NCBI GenBank assembly: GCA_937890005.1
Contig: CALBZA010000075.1
Location: 1-64,000, forward strand
DNA: 64,000 bases
Source of the DNA: an uncultured Verrucomicrobia subdivision 3 bacterium
Lineage (GTDB): Bacteria > Verrucomicrobiota > Verrucomicrobiia > Limisphaerales > DASXHY01
Direction of reading: 5' to 3'
Shown here: piece after piece, positions 16,401 to 24,049 of the stretch
Layout of the letters: each line of letters begins with the position of its first letter
Position numbering within the stretch: the stretch's first letter is position 1
The notes under the pieces: model-generated
The model's input: only the letters and a program-made list of their open reading frames with translations
Database searches by the model: none
What the model was told of the DNA's origin: nothing
Made by a program: the position numbers and the translations under genes

Positions 16401-17484
16401 CGGACTCGCCGCGCAGACCGGCACGGTCATGATCATCTACCTCGACGAAGCGTTTCACGCCTATCAGCGCGCGGGCTGGATGAAAACGCAGCACGATCTG
16501 TTTGAAGCCATCACCTACGGCGCCGTCCAGCGCGTGCGCCCGAAACTGATGACCGTTGCGACGACGATACTGGGATTGATCCCCGCAATGTGGGCCACCG
16601 GTGCAGGCGCGGAAGCGATCCAACGCATCGCTGCGCCAATGATCGGCGGCTTGATCACATCCACAATCCTGACGCTCGAAATTGTTCCGGCCATTTACTC
16701 ACTCTGGCGCAGACGCCAGATCCAGTGGGTGAAGGGAACGCCACCGCCTCGAAAGAGCTGGAGCGAATTGAGCCAGCGATTCATCGAACTCGAAAAGCAA
16801 GAGCACGGTTCAATCACGGCCGCGCCTTCAAAGGTTGAATCGGAGTCGCCAGCGTCAGCATCAGCATCAGCTCCACAAGGCAAAAATCGCGGACTTCTTC
16901 GCATCGTCTTTTTCGCTCTGTTGATCGCCGTCGCAGTTGCGGGTTGGTTTGCATTCACAAAAAGCCGATCCGCATACGACGGTTCCACCGCGCCCGCAGT
17001 GGAAAGTCCGGCGAAACCTGACGATGCCGCGATTGAACCGGAATTGCCGCCAATCGAACTCTCCTCGGAACAACGTCAGCGCGTGGAAGAATTTCTTCGC
17101 GTTGCGGACGCGGTGACGAGCGCGCTCGCATCCGACGATCTTCAGGCCTACAACGCGGCACAGGCAACCATTCCTCAGGCATTGAATCAGACGCGGGAGA
17201 CGTTCGCAGCAGATCATCCCTGGACTCCCCTGCTCCAACGGATTGCGGACAGTCCGCTTCAGAACGCGGGCGATTTGTCCGATGCGCGCGCGGCGTTCAT
17301 TCCGTTCAGTTCTGCTGTGGTTGAATTCACCCGTGTCGCACGCAGGCAGACGGAGCTGGATGTGAAAGTATTCCGCTGTCCCATGGCGCCAAAACCGGGC
17401 TTCTGGATTCAGCTCAAAGGTCCGCTTCGCAATCCTTACTTCGGCGAGGAAATGCTCGACTGCGGCGTCGAAGTGGCGCGCTGA
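13408..17484 (+). CDS. CusA/CzcA-type heavy-metal RND efflux pump with extra DUF3347 domain
   Basis: This 1358-residue inner-membrane proton antiporter has the usual RND plan: first helix near residue 30 (F-M-V-F-M-L-T-A-A-L-F), N-terminal porter loops (D-A-I-P-D-L-S-D-V-Q-V), a helix block at about 350-520, a second porter half, and a last block at about 930-1100. After the normal end the protein goes on with an Ala/Ser/Pro linker, one more helix (about 1163-1183) and a C-terminal DUF3347 domain (about 1200-1358, with F-R-C-P-M-A-P and R-N-P-Y-F-G-E-E-M-L-D-C-G). A Gly/Lys/Glu-rich insert lies at about 829-852. The start is ATG 13408; the frame is open six codons further upstream to TTG. Substrate may be copper, silver, nickel, cobalt or zinc. 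Confidence 0.95.
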   Translation: METQPSHQHAHRDSLIERIIEWSARNKFMVFMLTAALFVGGVYSMRNTPLDAIPDLSDVQVIVFTQWEGRSPNLVEDQITYPIVTRLLSAPKVRVVRGYSFFGYSFVYAVFEDGTDIYWARSRVLEYMQGLAGTLPSGVTPTLGPDATGVGWGFQYALVDRSGKNDLAQLRSFQDWHLRYWLQSVDGVSEVATFGGFEKQYQVEIDPDKLTAYNIPLPTIVSAIRNANNDVGGRELERFGSTYLVRGKGYIQSLDDLRLVAVGATADGTPVLLRDVARNISVGPEMRRGAGDLNGEGETVGGIVVVRYGQNVLQVIDRIKARLEELKPSLPEGVEVVISYDRSELIRKSISTLTNTIVEESIIVAIIIIIFLLDFGGATRAIVTLPIAVALAFIPMYLMGLTANIMSLAGIAISIGVLTDEAVAMVENVHKRLEHAPPGLTRAQRQEIIISACKQLGKPLFFALLVITVSFMPVFTLEAQEGRLFKPLAFTKTFTMACAAFLSITLGPALIALMTGSKVIPEHRHPISRFLHRIYYPWVSALMRRRFLSIAIAIIAIGSSIPLYKKLGSEFMPPINEGTILYMPTTLPTISITEATRLMQIQDRILKQFPEVLSVHGKAGRAETATDPAPMEMFETVVQLKPKNEWRKMDQHRWYSSWAPDGLKSVLRKIWPDSRAISWDELIAEMDQALTIPGQVNAWTMPIKARIDMLNTGIRTPVGIKIFGSDLKEISRLGEQVEAVLRDVPGTRSVYSERTIGGFYLDIIPNRAEIARHGLNVEDVLMMVETAIGGMSIDRTFEGRERYSINVRYSREFRDDPEKLKRVLVPIGTAGGKGSGGEKEMGATALATASTAVRQVPLGQLVDIHVTSGPPLIKNEDGALTGWVYVDVADRDIGSYVNEAKEIVSQKIERAGLLPAGYRLEWTGQYEYMLRVRERLKVVVPLTLALIFVLLYLNFKSVGATFIILLSIPFAMTGSIWILWLLDYNLSIAVWVGIIALAGLAAQTGTVMIIYLDEAFHAYQRAGWMKTQHDLFEAITYGAVQRVRPKLMTVATTILGLIPAMWATGAGAEAIQRIAAPMIGGLITSTILTLEIVPAIYSLWRRRQIQWVKGTPPPRKSWSELSQRFIELEKQEHGSITAAPSKVESESPASASASAPQGKNRGLLRIVFFALLIAVAVAGWFAFTKSRSAYDGSTAPAVESPAKPDDAAIEPELPPIELSSEQRQRVEEFLRVADAVTSALASDDLQAYNAAQATIPQALNQTRETFAADHPWTPLLQRIADSPLQNAGDLSDARAAFIPFSSAVVEFTRVARRQTELDVKVFRCPMAPKPGFWIQLKGPLRNPYFGEEMLDCGVEVAR

Positions 17485-17522
17485 TTGAAACCGGATTTCT
17501 TTCGCGACTCCGTCATTCCATT

Positions 17523-17545
17523 GTGAACCATCCGTGGTTGATTTC
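17523..17545. repeat. Short 'ccatccgtggttgat' repeat fragment
   Basis: The string 'tgaaccatccgtggttgat' is a degenerate copy of the intergenic repeat seen at 2654 and 9130. It lies between the efflux pump and the AraC-type regulator; nothing else is evident in this 165-base gap. Confidence 0.45.
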
Positions 17546-17649
17546 GCTTCTGCCGACACTCCGTCGCGAACACAATTCGCAACGCCAACTTGCCAGAACC
17601 GCAAACTTCATCGACTATCCACGCTGTCCCGGCATCGCCGCAACAATCG

Positions 17650-18642
17650 ATGAGCGCAGTTTCGTCAGCATCACGGAAAGAAAACCAGCCGAGCCGAAGC
17701 GACGCTGGAAAAAAAGTCAATTTCAGCGAAAGCGCTGCGTGGCGCGACGTTGGCGCCGGCTGGCAACCGTTGTTCGGAAGCTTCCGCGGCGTCGGTTACT
17801 CCATCGAATGGCACGATTTCCTCGCGAAACGCGAATTCGACTGGGCGGCCAGTTTTCATCCAGGCTCAGTCGAGCTTTGCCTGAATCTCGAAGGAACCGG
17901 TTTCGTTGAAGGACGCGGCGGCAAGACGGAGTTTACTCCCGGCAGCGCCGGATTTTATTTCCGTGAGAACGAACCGCTGAAAGCCAAACGGAAAGCGGGC
18001 GAACGTCATCAGTTTCTGACAGTCGAGTATTCCTGCCCCTTCCTTGCGAAACATCTGGCCGGCACCGAAGCCACGCTGCATCCAACCGTCCGCGCCGCCA
18101 TTGAAGGTCGATCGCCCGAATCCGTTTCCGGGGTCATCACCAAGCTCACCGCCGCACAACAGCAGATCATCGCCACATTGCGTCAACCGCCCGTTTATCC
18201 TGCCGCGCAGGCCGTCTGGTATCAGTGCAAGGCGCTCGAGCTCGCCGTCACGTTCTTCCTTCAACCGCCGCCGGAGGAGGAAATGTTCTGCACCCGCCAG
18301 CAACGCCTCGCCCAGGAACGTGTCGAACAGGTGATCTTCCTTCTGAAACAGGATCTCGCTGAACCGCCGTCCCTTGAAGAACTCGGAAAGAAGATCGGTT
18401 GCAGTCATTTCTATCTCAGCCGGATTTTTTCGAATCACACCGGCAAGACGATCACGCAGTATTTGCGACAGCTTCGAATGGAACGCGCTGCGGAACTGCT
18501 TCGATCGGGCGAATACAACGTGACCGAGGCCGCGCTCGAAGTCGGTTACGCCAGCCCCAGCCACTTCAGTCAGGCGTTTCACGAAACCTTCGGCTGCTGT
18601 CCGGGTCTCTATCCGCTCAAGACACCAACGCAGCAGCGCTGA
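17650..18642 (+). CDS. AraC-family transcription regulator (siderophore-receptor type)
   Basis: The 330-residue protein has an N-terminal sensing part (about residues 50-200, with S-V-E-L-C-L-N-L-E-G-T-G and a turn-rich cupin-like stretch). The AraC DNA-binding domain lies at about 230-325: S-L-E-E-L-G-K-K-I-G-C-S-H-F-Y-L-S-R-I-F-S-N-H-T-G-K as the first helix-turn-helix, V-T-E-A-A-L-E-V-G-Y-A-S-P-S-H-F-S-Q-A-F-H as the second. The layout resembles PchR/YbtA regulators of siderophore uptake. The next gene on the same strand is a siderophore receptor, so it probably controls that locus. I prefer ATG 17650 over TTG 17590, because the extra 20 residues are low-complexity. Confidence 0.88.
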   Translation: MSAVSSASRKENQPSRSDAGKKVNFSESAAWRDVGAGWQPLFGSFRGVGYSIEWHDFLAKREFDWAASFHPGSVELCLNLEGTGFVEGRGGKTEFTPGSAGFYFRENEPLKAKRKAGERHQFLTVEYSCPFLAKHLAGTEATLHPTVRAAIEGRSPESVSGVITKLTAAQQQIIATLRQPPVYPAAQAVWYQCKALELAVTFFLQPPPEEEMFCTRQQRLAQERVEQVIFLLKQDLAEPPSLEELGKKIGCSHFYLSRIFSNHTGKTITQYLRQLRMERAAELLRSGEYNVTEAALEVGYASPSHFSQAFHETFGCCPGLYPLKTPTQQR

Positions 18643-18649
18643 ACATTTG

Positions 18650-18668
18650 TTGCCAAACGCATTGGCAA
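18650..18668 (+). promoter_or_regulatory. Perfect dyad TTGCCAA-ACGCA-TTGGCAA before the siderophore receptor
   Basis: Seven-base perfect arms around a 5-base spacer lie in the 92-base gap between the AraC-type gene and the receptor ATG at 18735. A GATAAT that could serve as -10 element follows at 18678-18683. It is a candidate operator for iron or AraC-type control. It does not match the classical Fur box. Confidence 0.4.
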
Positions 18669-18734
18669 TCCTCCGACGATAATCTGCAAACGCGCGGCGG
18701 CAGTGTCGGCAGCGGCTCTTTACTTTCTGCCGCC

Positions 18735-20921
18735 ATGAGTCCTTCTCTAACTCGATCGATTTCAGCGTTGGTAATGGCGCCCGGCGCTGCGGCAATGGCA
18801 CAAGACACGGCAAATACGCCGCCGCCCGCGTCCACCGGAACCAATGCCCCAAGCCAGCTGCCCGACGTTGTGGTGGAAGGACAGAACGATCCTTACAAGC
18901 CGGAAGCAGTCGCTTCTCCGCGTTACACCGAACCGGTGCGCGACATCCCGCAGACAATCACCGTGGTGCCGCAAGCGGTGATTCAACAACAGGGAGCGAC
19001 AACATTGCGTGACGTGTTGCGCAACACGCCCGGCATCAGCATGCAGGCCGGTGAAGGCGGCGGCGGTCTGCCCGGCGACAATCTTTCAATCCGCGGTTTT
19101 TCCGCGCGCAGCGACATTTTCGTGGATGGCATCCGCGATTTCGGCGCCTACTCACGCGATCCGTTCAATCTCGAACAGGTGGAAATTGTGAAAGGCCCTT
19201 CCTCCGCGACGACAGGTCGCGGATCATCGGGCGGTTCCGTCAACCTCGTCAGCAAGACTCCGAAACTTGATCGCTTCTACAGCGGCTCGCTCGGTTTCGG
19301 CACGGATGATTACAAGCGCACGACAGTGGACCTGAACCAGCCATTGAAGGACCTCGGACTCGAAAGCGCCGCGGTGCGCTTGAACGGCATGTGGCACGAT
19401 GCGGAAGCGCCGGGTCGCGATGTGGTTGAAGAGAGCCGTTGGGCGTTGGCGCCGTCGCTGGCATTTGGATTGGGAACACCCACCCGTCTCACGCTCAGTT
19501 ATTTTCACATGACCCAGGACAACGTTCCGGACTACGGAATTCCCTGGGTTCCCCTCAACACCAATCCGGATCTTGAACAGTATTCCAACGATGCGCCGCC
19601 GGTCAGCTACCGGAATTTCTACGGCCTGAAAGGTTACGATTTCGAGGATATCCAGACCGATGTCGTCACGGCGCAGGTCGATCATGATTTTACCGATTCG
19701 CTTCGCCTGCGACAGGTGTTCCGTTACGGACGAAACTATCGCGACTCCGCCATCACCGCGCCCCGCTTCACCAGCGTAAACACCAGCACGGACATCAACC
19801 GTCAGTTGCAGCGGCGCGAAATGGAGAATGAAATCTTTTCGAGCCAGACCGATCTGCGAATCGATCTGGAACATGGACCGGTCGAACAGGCGATTGTCAC
19901 CGGACTGGAACTGACGCGCGAACTGCAGAAAAACCGCAACTCCGCGCAGACCGCCAACCAGCCGACCACCGATCTGTTCAATCCGAATCCGAACGATCAA
20001 CCCCTTGGCCCGATGCCGCCGATCACGGGAATTCCCAGTAAAGCCCAGGCGGACACCATCGCCCTGTATGCATTCGACACGATCAAGCTGGGCTCCATGG
20101 TGGAACTCAGCGGCGGCGTGCGCTGGGATCACATGGAAGCGGATTTTCGCAGCTCGACGAACCGCTTTGAGCGGACCGACGACATGATCAGCTGGCGCGC
20201 CGGCATTGCCTTCAAGCCGGTGGAACGCGGAACGATTTATTTCGGCTACGGCAGCTCCTTCAATCCGTCGATCGAAGGCAACACCGGCCTCACGCTTTCA
20301 GGCGCCACCAACAACGTGAACAGCGCCAACCTCGATCCCGAGGAAACGCGCAGCTTCGAACTCGGAACGAAATGGGAGTTTTTCGACAACCGCCTGCTCG
20401 TTGGCGCGGCACTGTTCCGAACCGAAAAACACAACGCCCGCACACAGACCACGACATCGGATGTGGTCACGCTGAACGGCGAACAGATCGTGGAAGGTGT
20501 CGAGTTGAGCATCGCTGGAAGCATCACGGAAAACTGGCGCGTGATGGGCGGATACGCCTACATGCAGAGCGAAATCCGCCAGTCGAACAACGATTCCGAA
20601 ACGGGTGCTGAATTCGGGAACACGCCGGAACACTCATTCAACATCTGGACCACCTACTCGTTCTGGAAACTTGAAATCGGCGGTGGCGTCCAATACGTCG
20701 GCGAACGTCTGAACAACAACAGCGCCAACGCCAACGTCCGCCGCGCGCCGGATTACTGGCTCTTCGATGCGATGGCCACCTACAAGGTCACCGACAACGT
20801 TTCGCTGCAGCTGAACGTTTACAACATCGGCGATGAGAAATACATCGACCGTCTCGGTGGCGGACATTTCGTTCCCGGACGCGGACGCTCCGCTGTTCTG
20901 GCTGCAAACTTCTCCTTCTGA
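18735..20921 (+). CDS. TonB-dependent siderophore receptor
   Basis: The 728-residue outer-membrane receptor has a signal peptide (S-I-S-A-L-V-M-A-P-G-A-A-A-M-A-Q). The plug domain lies at about 40-170 (D-V-V-V-E-G-Q as possible TonB box, then P-Q-T-I-T-V-V-P-Q-A-V-I-Q-Q-Q-G-A-T, I-R-G-F-S-A-R-S-D-I-F-V-D-G-I-R-D, V-E-I-V-K-G-P-S-S). The barrel ends in aromatic F-S-F. The I-R-G-F and V-D-G-x-R-D motifs are typical of the FhuE/FpvA/Fiu siderophore group. The start is ATG 18735, since the upstream part of the frame overlaps the AraC gene and has no signal peptide. The genes after it (PiuC-like dioxygenase, PepSY protein) are those found next to iron-regulated receptors such as fiu and piuA. Confidence 0.93.
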   Translation: MSPSLTRSISALVMAPGAAAMAQDTANTPPPASTGTNAPSQLPDVVVEGQNDPYKPEAVASPRYTEPVRDIPQTITVVPQAVIQQQGATTLRDVLRNTPGISMQAGEGGGGLPGDNLSIRGFSARSDIFVDGIRDFGAYSRDPFNLEQVEIVKGPSSATTGRGSSGGSVNLVSKTPKLDRFYSGSLGFGTDDYKRTTVDLNQPLKDLGLESAAVRLNGMWHDAEAPGRDVVEESRWALAPSLAFGLGTPTRLTLSYFHMTQDNVPDYGIPWVPLNTNPDLEQYSNDAPPVSYRNFYGLKGYDFEDIQTDVVTAQVDHDFTDSLRLRQVFRYGRNYRDSAITAPRFTSVNTSTDINRQLQRREMENEIFSSQTDLRIDLEHGPVEQAIVTGLELTRELQKNRNSAQTANQPTTDLFNPNPNDQPLGPMPPITGIPSKAQADTIALYAFDTIKLGSMVELSGGVRWDHMEADFRSSTNRFERTDDMISWRAGIAFKPVERGTIYFGYGSSFNPSIEGNTGLTLSGATNNVNSANLDPEETRSFELGTKWEFFDNRLLVGAALFRTEKHNARTQTTTSDVVTLNGEQIVEGVELSIAGSITENWRVMGGYAYMQSEIRQSNNDSETGAEFGNTPEHSFNIWTTYSFWKLEIGGGVQYVGERLNNNSANANVRRAPDYWLFDAMATYKVTDNVSLQLNVYNIGDEKYIDRLGGGHFVPGRGRSAVLAANFSF

Positions 20922-20928
20922 ACACCCC

Positions 20929-21609
20929 ATGCTGATCAACATTCCAAACGTCCTGACACCGGAACAGGTTGCTGAAGCGCGAAAAATCCTTGAAGCCGCC
21001 GAGTGGATCGACGGCAAGGTGACCGCTGGCTATCAATCGGCGAGAGCCAAGGACAACATGCAGATTCCGGAAGGTCATCCCGCTGCGCGTCAGGTCGGGG
21101 AAATGATTCTGAAAGCGCTGAGCGGCAATCCGCTGTTTCTCTCGGCCGCCATTCCAGCCCATGTGTTTCCACCTCTGTTCAACCGCTATTCGGGCGGACA
21201 GTCGTTCGGCACGCATGTGGACAATGCCATCCGCCAGATTCCCGGCACGCCGCATCGCATCCGCACCGACCTGTCCGCGACGTTGTTCTTTGCGGAACCG
21301 AGCGAGTATGACGGCGGCGAACTTTGCGTCGAGGACACCTATGGCGTTCACAGCGTCAAACTGCCGGCCGGCAGCATGGTTCTCTACCCCTCCACCAGCC
21401 TGCATCACGTCAAACCTGTGACACGCGGAGCCCGGCTTTGTTCCTTCTTCTGGCTGCAGAGCATGATTCGCGACGACAGCCAGCGTTCGATTCTTTTCGA
21501 TCTCGATCTGGCCATTCAGCGGTTGTCGAAGGATCATCCGAATCATCCTTCCGCCGTTCAATTGACAGGTGTCTATCACAATCTCCTGAGGCAATGGGCG
21601 GAAGTCTGA
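20929..21609 (+). CDS. Fe(II)/2-oxoglutarate-dependent dioxygenase, PiuC/YbiX type
   Basis: The 226-residue protein is the length of PKHD-type hydroxylases. The iron ligands appear as H96 and D98 in G-T-H-V-D-N-A-I-R, and H159 in S-L-H-H-V-K-P-V, followed by the 2-oxoglutarate-binding Arg in T-R-G-A-R. F-F-W-L-Q-S-M-I-R-D near 185 is a family hallmark. The natural substrate is not established for the family. Next to siderophore receptors it is iron-regulated and thought to help in siderophore handling. The ATG at 20929 follows the receptor stop by 7 bases, so the two are co-transcribed. The longer frame to 20833 would overlap the receptor and is rejected. Confidence 0.92.
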   Translation: MLINIPNVLTPEQVAEARKILEAAEWIDGKVTAGYQSARAKDNMQIPEGHPAARQVGEMILKALSGNPLFLSAAIPAHVFPPLFNRYSGGQSFGTHVDNAIRQIPGTPHRIRTDLSATLFFAEPSEYDGGELCVEDTYGVHSVKLPAGSMVLYPSTSLHHVKPVTRGARLCSFFWLQSMIRDDSQRSILFDLDLAIQRLSKDHPNHPSAVQLTGVYHNLLRQWAEV

Positions 21610-21625
21610 AACGGATCGGTCACTC

Positions 21626-22945
21626 ATGAGCTTCCGGAAAATCATCTTCTGGCTCCACCTCATCGCAGGTGTCGTGGCCGGAATCGTCATCGCCATCATG
21701 TCGTTCACCGGCGCGGTGTTGGCGTTCGAAAAGGAAATCATCGCCTGGGCAGAACGCGATTCACGAACGGTTCCATTGCCACATTCCACCGACGCTGTTC
21801 CGCTGGACGACATCGTCGCCAAAATTCGCGAGGAAAAGCCGGAGGCACGTCCCTCAACGATCACTGTTCAACGAAATCCGGAGTCTGCCGTGATGCTGGG
21901 CTTCGGACGCACCAACTCCGTTTACGTGAACCCCTACACCGCGGAGATCCAACCGCCATCGGGTACCGGTATGCGGAGCTTCATGCAGACGATGATCAGC
22001 TGGCATCGTTATCTCGGACGTGCCAATGATCAACGCGCCACAGGCAAGGCCATCACCGGCGCGTGCAATGCCGCCTTTCTGGTTCTGGCGGTGACGGGCA
22101 TTTATCTCTGGTGGCCGCGCAAATGGAACCGCGGCGCATTTCGCGCAGTAGCGGTGTTCAGCCTCAAGCTTCGCGGCAAGGCCCGCGATTGGAACTGGCA
22201 CAACGCCGTCGGTTTCTGGACCGCACCGATTTTGATTGTTCTGACCGCAACGGCTCTTCCGATTTCATATCGCTGGGCCGGAGATCTGATTTACAAAATG
22301 ACCGGCACAACGTCCCCGCAGAATGCCGGTCCGGGTGGAATAACGGCGCCCGCAGTTGAAATTCCGACTCCGCCCGAAGGTGCGAAGCCGTTGAAACTTC
22401 AGGAACTGCTCGGCAACGTTCAGCGCGAGTTTCCGAACTGGAAAGAGATTACGTTCCGCATGGGTGGCCCGGGGGGGCGTGGTGGAACTGGGGAACGCAG
22501 GTCGGGAAGCCGCGAGGGTGCGACGGAGGCTTCCCGATCTGAGATCTCAGCCACAAATGCGGTTGCATCCGCTGCAAGTCCTGGAAGTCGGGAACGAGGC
22601 GAAGGTGGTTCTCGTGAAGCCGGCGGACGTTCCAACCGGGCTCCGCAGCCCGTGTCGATCACTCTCAAGGAAAAAAATGCCTGGCCGCTCTTCTCCGCAG
22701 TGCAACTGACGCTGGATCCTTTCACCGGCGCAGTGTTGCGCAAGGAAACCTACAGCGATCAAAACCTCGGCCGACAGGTGCGTTCATGGACTCGCTATCT
22801 TCACACGGGCGAAGCATTGGGCGTGGTTGGTCAGCTCGTCGCCGGCGTGGCCTCGCTGGTTTCGCTGCTGCTCGTCTGGACCGGATTCGCCCTCACCTGG
22901 CGCCGATTCTTCAAGCGCAAAGAAACCACTGCGACGACGTCGTGA
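21626..22945 (+). CDS. PepSY-associated membrane protein, probable ferric-siderophore reductase type
   Basis: The 439-residue inner-membrane protein has four helices (about residues 5-35, 140-162, 190-212 and 405-430) and a periplasmic PepSY-like region. R-K-I-I-F-W-L-H-L-I-A-G at the start and W-H-R-Y-L-G with R-Y-L-H-T-G-E are typical; the helix-borne His residues suggest haem or metal contacts. Relatives such as FoxB and PiuB act in iron release from siderophores. It follows the dioxygenase by 16 bases in one operon. Residues about 278-338 are a Gly/Ser/Arg/Glu-rich stretch unlike the family and look inserted. Confidence 0.87.
   Translation: MSFRKIIFWLHLIAGVVAGIVIAIMSFTGAVLAFEKEIIAWAERDSRTVPLPHSTDAVPLDDIVAKIREEKPEARPSTITVQRNPESAVMLGFGRTNSVYVNPYTAEIQPPSGTGMRSFMQTMISWHRYLGRANDQRATGKAITGACNAAFLVLAVTGIYLWWPRKWNRGAFRAVAVFSLKLRGKARDWNWHNAVGFWTAPILIVLTATALPISYRWAGDLIYKMTGTTSPQNAGPGGITAPAVEIPTPPEGAKPLKLQELLGNVQREFPNWKEITFRMGGPGGRGGTGERRSGSREGATEASRSEISATNAVASAASPGSRERGEGGSREAGGRSNRAPQPVSITLKEKNAWPLFSAVQLTLDPFTGAVLRKETYSDQNLGRQVRSWTRYLHTGEALGVVGQLVAGVASLVSLLLVWTGFALTWRRFFKRKETTATTS
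22504..22537 (+). repeat. Palindrome inside an in-frame insert of the PepSY gene
   Basis: Perfect 10-base arms tcgggaagcc and ggcttcccga, about 14 bases apart, sit in the part of the gene that codes for the low-complexity segment. They give the insert the look of an intergenic palindromic element that landed in a reading frame. Confidence 0.5.
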
Positions 22946-22979
22946 CGCTCTGGCAATTGTATGCCGTTCGCCCTGTCGC

Positions 22980-23040
22980 GCTGGCCGCGTACCATTTTTC
23001 CCGTGGCCAGTGCGTATCCAACCACGGTTGAACACAAACG
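22980..23040. repeat. Hairpin and 'accacggttgaacac' repeat before trpA
   Basis: A 9-base stem, ctggccgcg with cgtggccag (one wobble), at about 22980-23009 is followed by 'aaccacggttgaacacaaac', a copy of the dispersed repeat family. No T-run follows, so a terminator role is uncertain. The rest of the 195-base gap shows nothing clear. Confidence 0.4.
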
Positions 23041-23140
23041 AACACGAGCCGGATCTCCATGTCTTGAGATGCGCTTCTTCTGATTCCGCGCCCAATCCAG
23101 ACTTGAATCCGAAGTTTCGCCCATTGAAACTCTCGCGCGC

Positions 23141-23941
23141 ATGAACCGCATCGTTGAACGCTTTGCCCGGCTGAAGCGCGAACAGAAAAAAGGCTTCGTC
23201 GTTTATATTGGCGCCGGCGATCCACATCTCGACGCCACGCGCCAGCTGGCAGTTGCCTTCGACAAAGCAGGCGTGGACGTGCTCGAACTCGGCGTTCCGT
23301 TCAGCGATCCACTCGCCGACGGGCTGGTGAATCAACTCGCAGCTCAACGCGGCCTCGAATCCGGTACCACGCCGCCCAAGGTTCTCGAAACGGTTTCCGA
23401 CATCCGCCGCGAGTCACAGGTCCCGATCGTTCTCTACATCTATTTCAATCTTATTCACAAGGTGGGCCTGGAACGGTTCATCCAGGACGCCGCCAGCGCG
23501 GGAGTCGATGGCCTGCTCGTCCTCGATCTTCCCCCGGAGGAAAGCGCGAATTACGAAGCGCTGATGCAAAAGGCCGGTCTGTGTCCGATTTATCTCGTCG
23601 CGCCGACCACGCCGGAGAATCGCATCGAATTCATCGTCAAACGCGGAGCCGGATTCATTTATTACGTGTCGCGCGAAGGTGTCACCGGCATGCAGCAAAA
23701 GATTTCGGACACGATCGCGTCTATGACCGCAAAGATCCGCGCGCACACCGATCTCCCGATCGCCATTGGATTCGGCGTCTCCACGCCGGACCAGGCGAAG
23801 ACCGTTGCGAGCTACGGCGACGCGGTCGTGGTGGGCAGCGCGATCGTGAATCAAATTGCCGAACACGGAAAATCGCCCGAGCTGGTCCAGCGCGTCAGCG
23901 CTTTTGTGAAATCGCTCGGTGATGCGGTGAAAGCGAATTGA
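23141..23941 (+). CDS. trpA: Tryptophan synthase alpha chain
   Basis: The enzyme cleaves indole-3-glycerol phosphate to indole, the second-to-last step of tryptophan synthesis, and works with the TrpB subunit. The 266-residue length is normal. The catalytic residues are E49 and D60 in L-E-L-G-V-P-F-S-D-P-L-A-D-G; V-D-G-L-L-V-L-D-L-P and the phosphate-binding G-F-G-V-S near 210 are also present. No trpB or other trp gene lies next to it here, so the pathway genes are split in this genome. A repeat-rich region follows. Confidence 0.96.
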   Translation: MNRIVERFARLKREQKKGFVVYIGAGDPHLDATRQLAVAFDKAGVDVLELGVPFSDPLADGLVNQLAAQRGLESGTTPPKVLETVSDIRRESQVPIVLYIYFNLIHKVGLERFIQDAASAGVDGLLVLDLPPEESANYEALMQKAGLCPIYLVAPTTPENRIEFIVKRGAGFIYYVSREGVTGMQQKISDTIASMTAKIRAHTDLPIAIGFGVSTPDQAKTVASYGDAVVVGSAIVNQIAEHGKSPELVQRVSAFVKSLGDAVKAN

Positions 23942-23944
23942 GGA

Positions 23945-24032
23945 GCCGCAGATGAAACACGGATGGGAACACAGGTAAATTCAAAGCGGAATGAACTCCT
24001 GAATCTGTGCAAATCTGTGTTTCATCTGTGGC
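23945..24032. repeat. Inverted 'agatgaaacacgga' repeat between trpA and the guanylyltransferase gene
   Basis: Nineteen-base arms at 23945-23963 and 24014-24032 are complementary at 17 positions (core agatgaaacac / gtgtttcatct) and flank a 50-base spacer. They belong to the dispersed family of accacggat / atccgtggt repeats. The transcript could fold into a long hairpin, but there is no T-run. Confidence 0.55.
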
Positions 24033-24049
24033 CTGAATAACCATTCCCC

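Noticed and set aside
17866..18957. Minus-strand open frame of 363 codons opposite the AraC-type gene
   Set aside because: The sense strand has both AraC helix-turn-helix motifs; the antisense frame also runs into the receptor gene.
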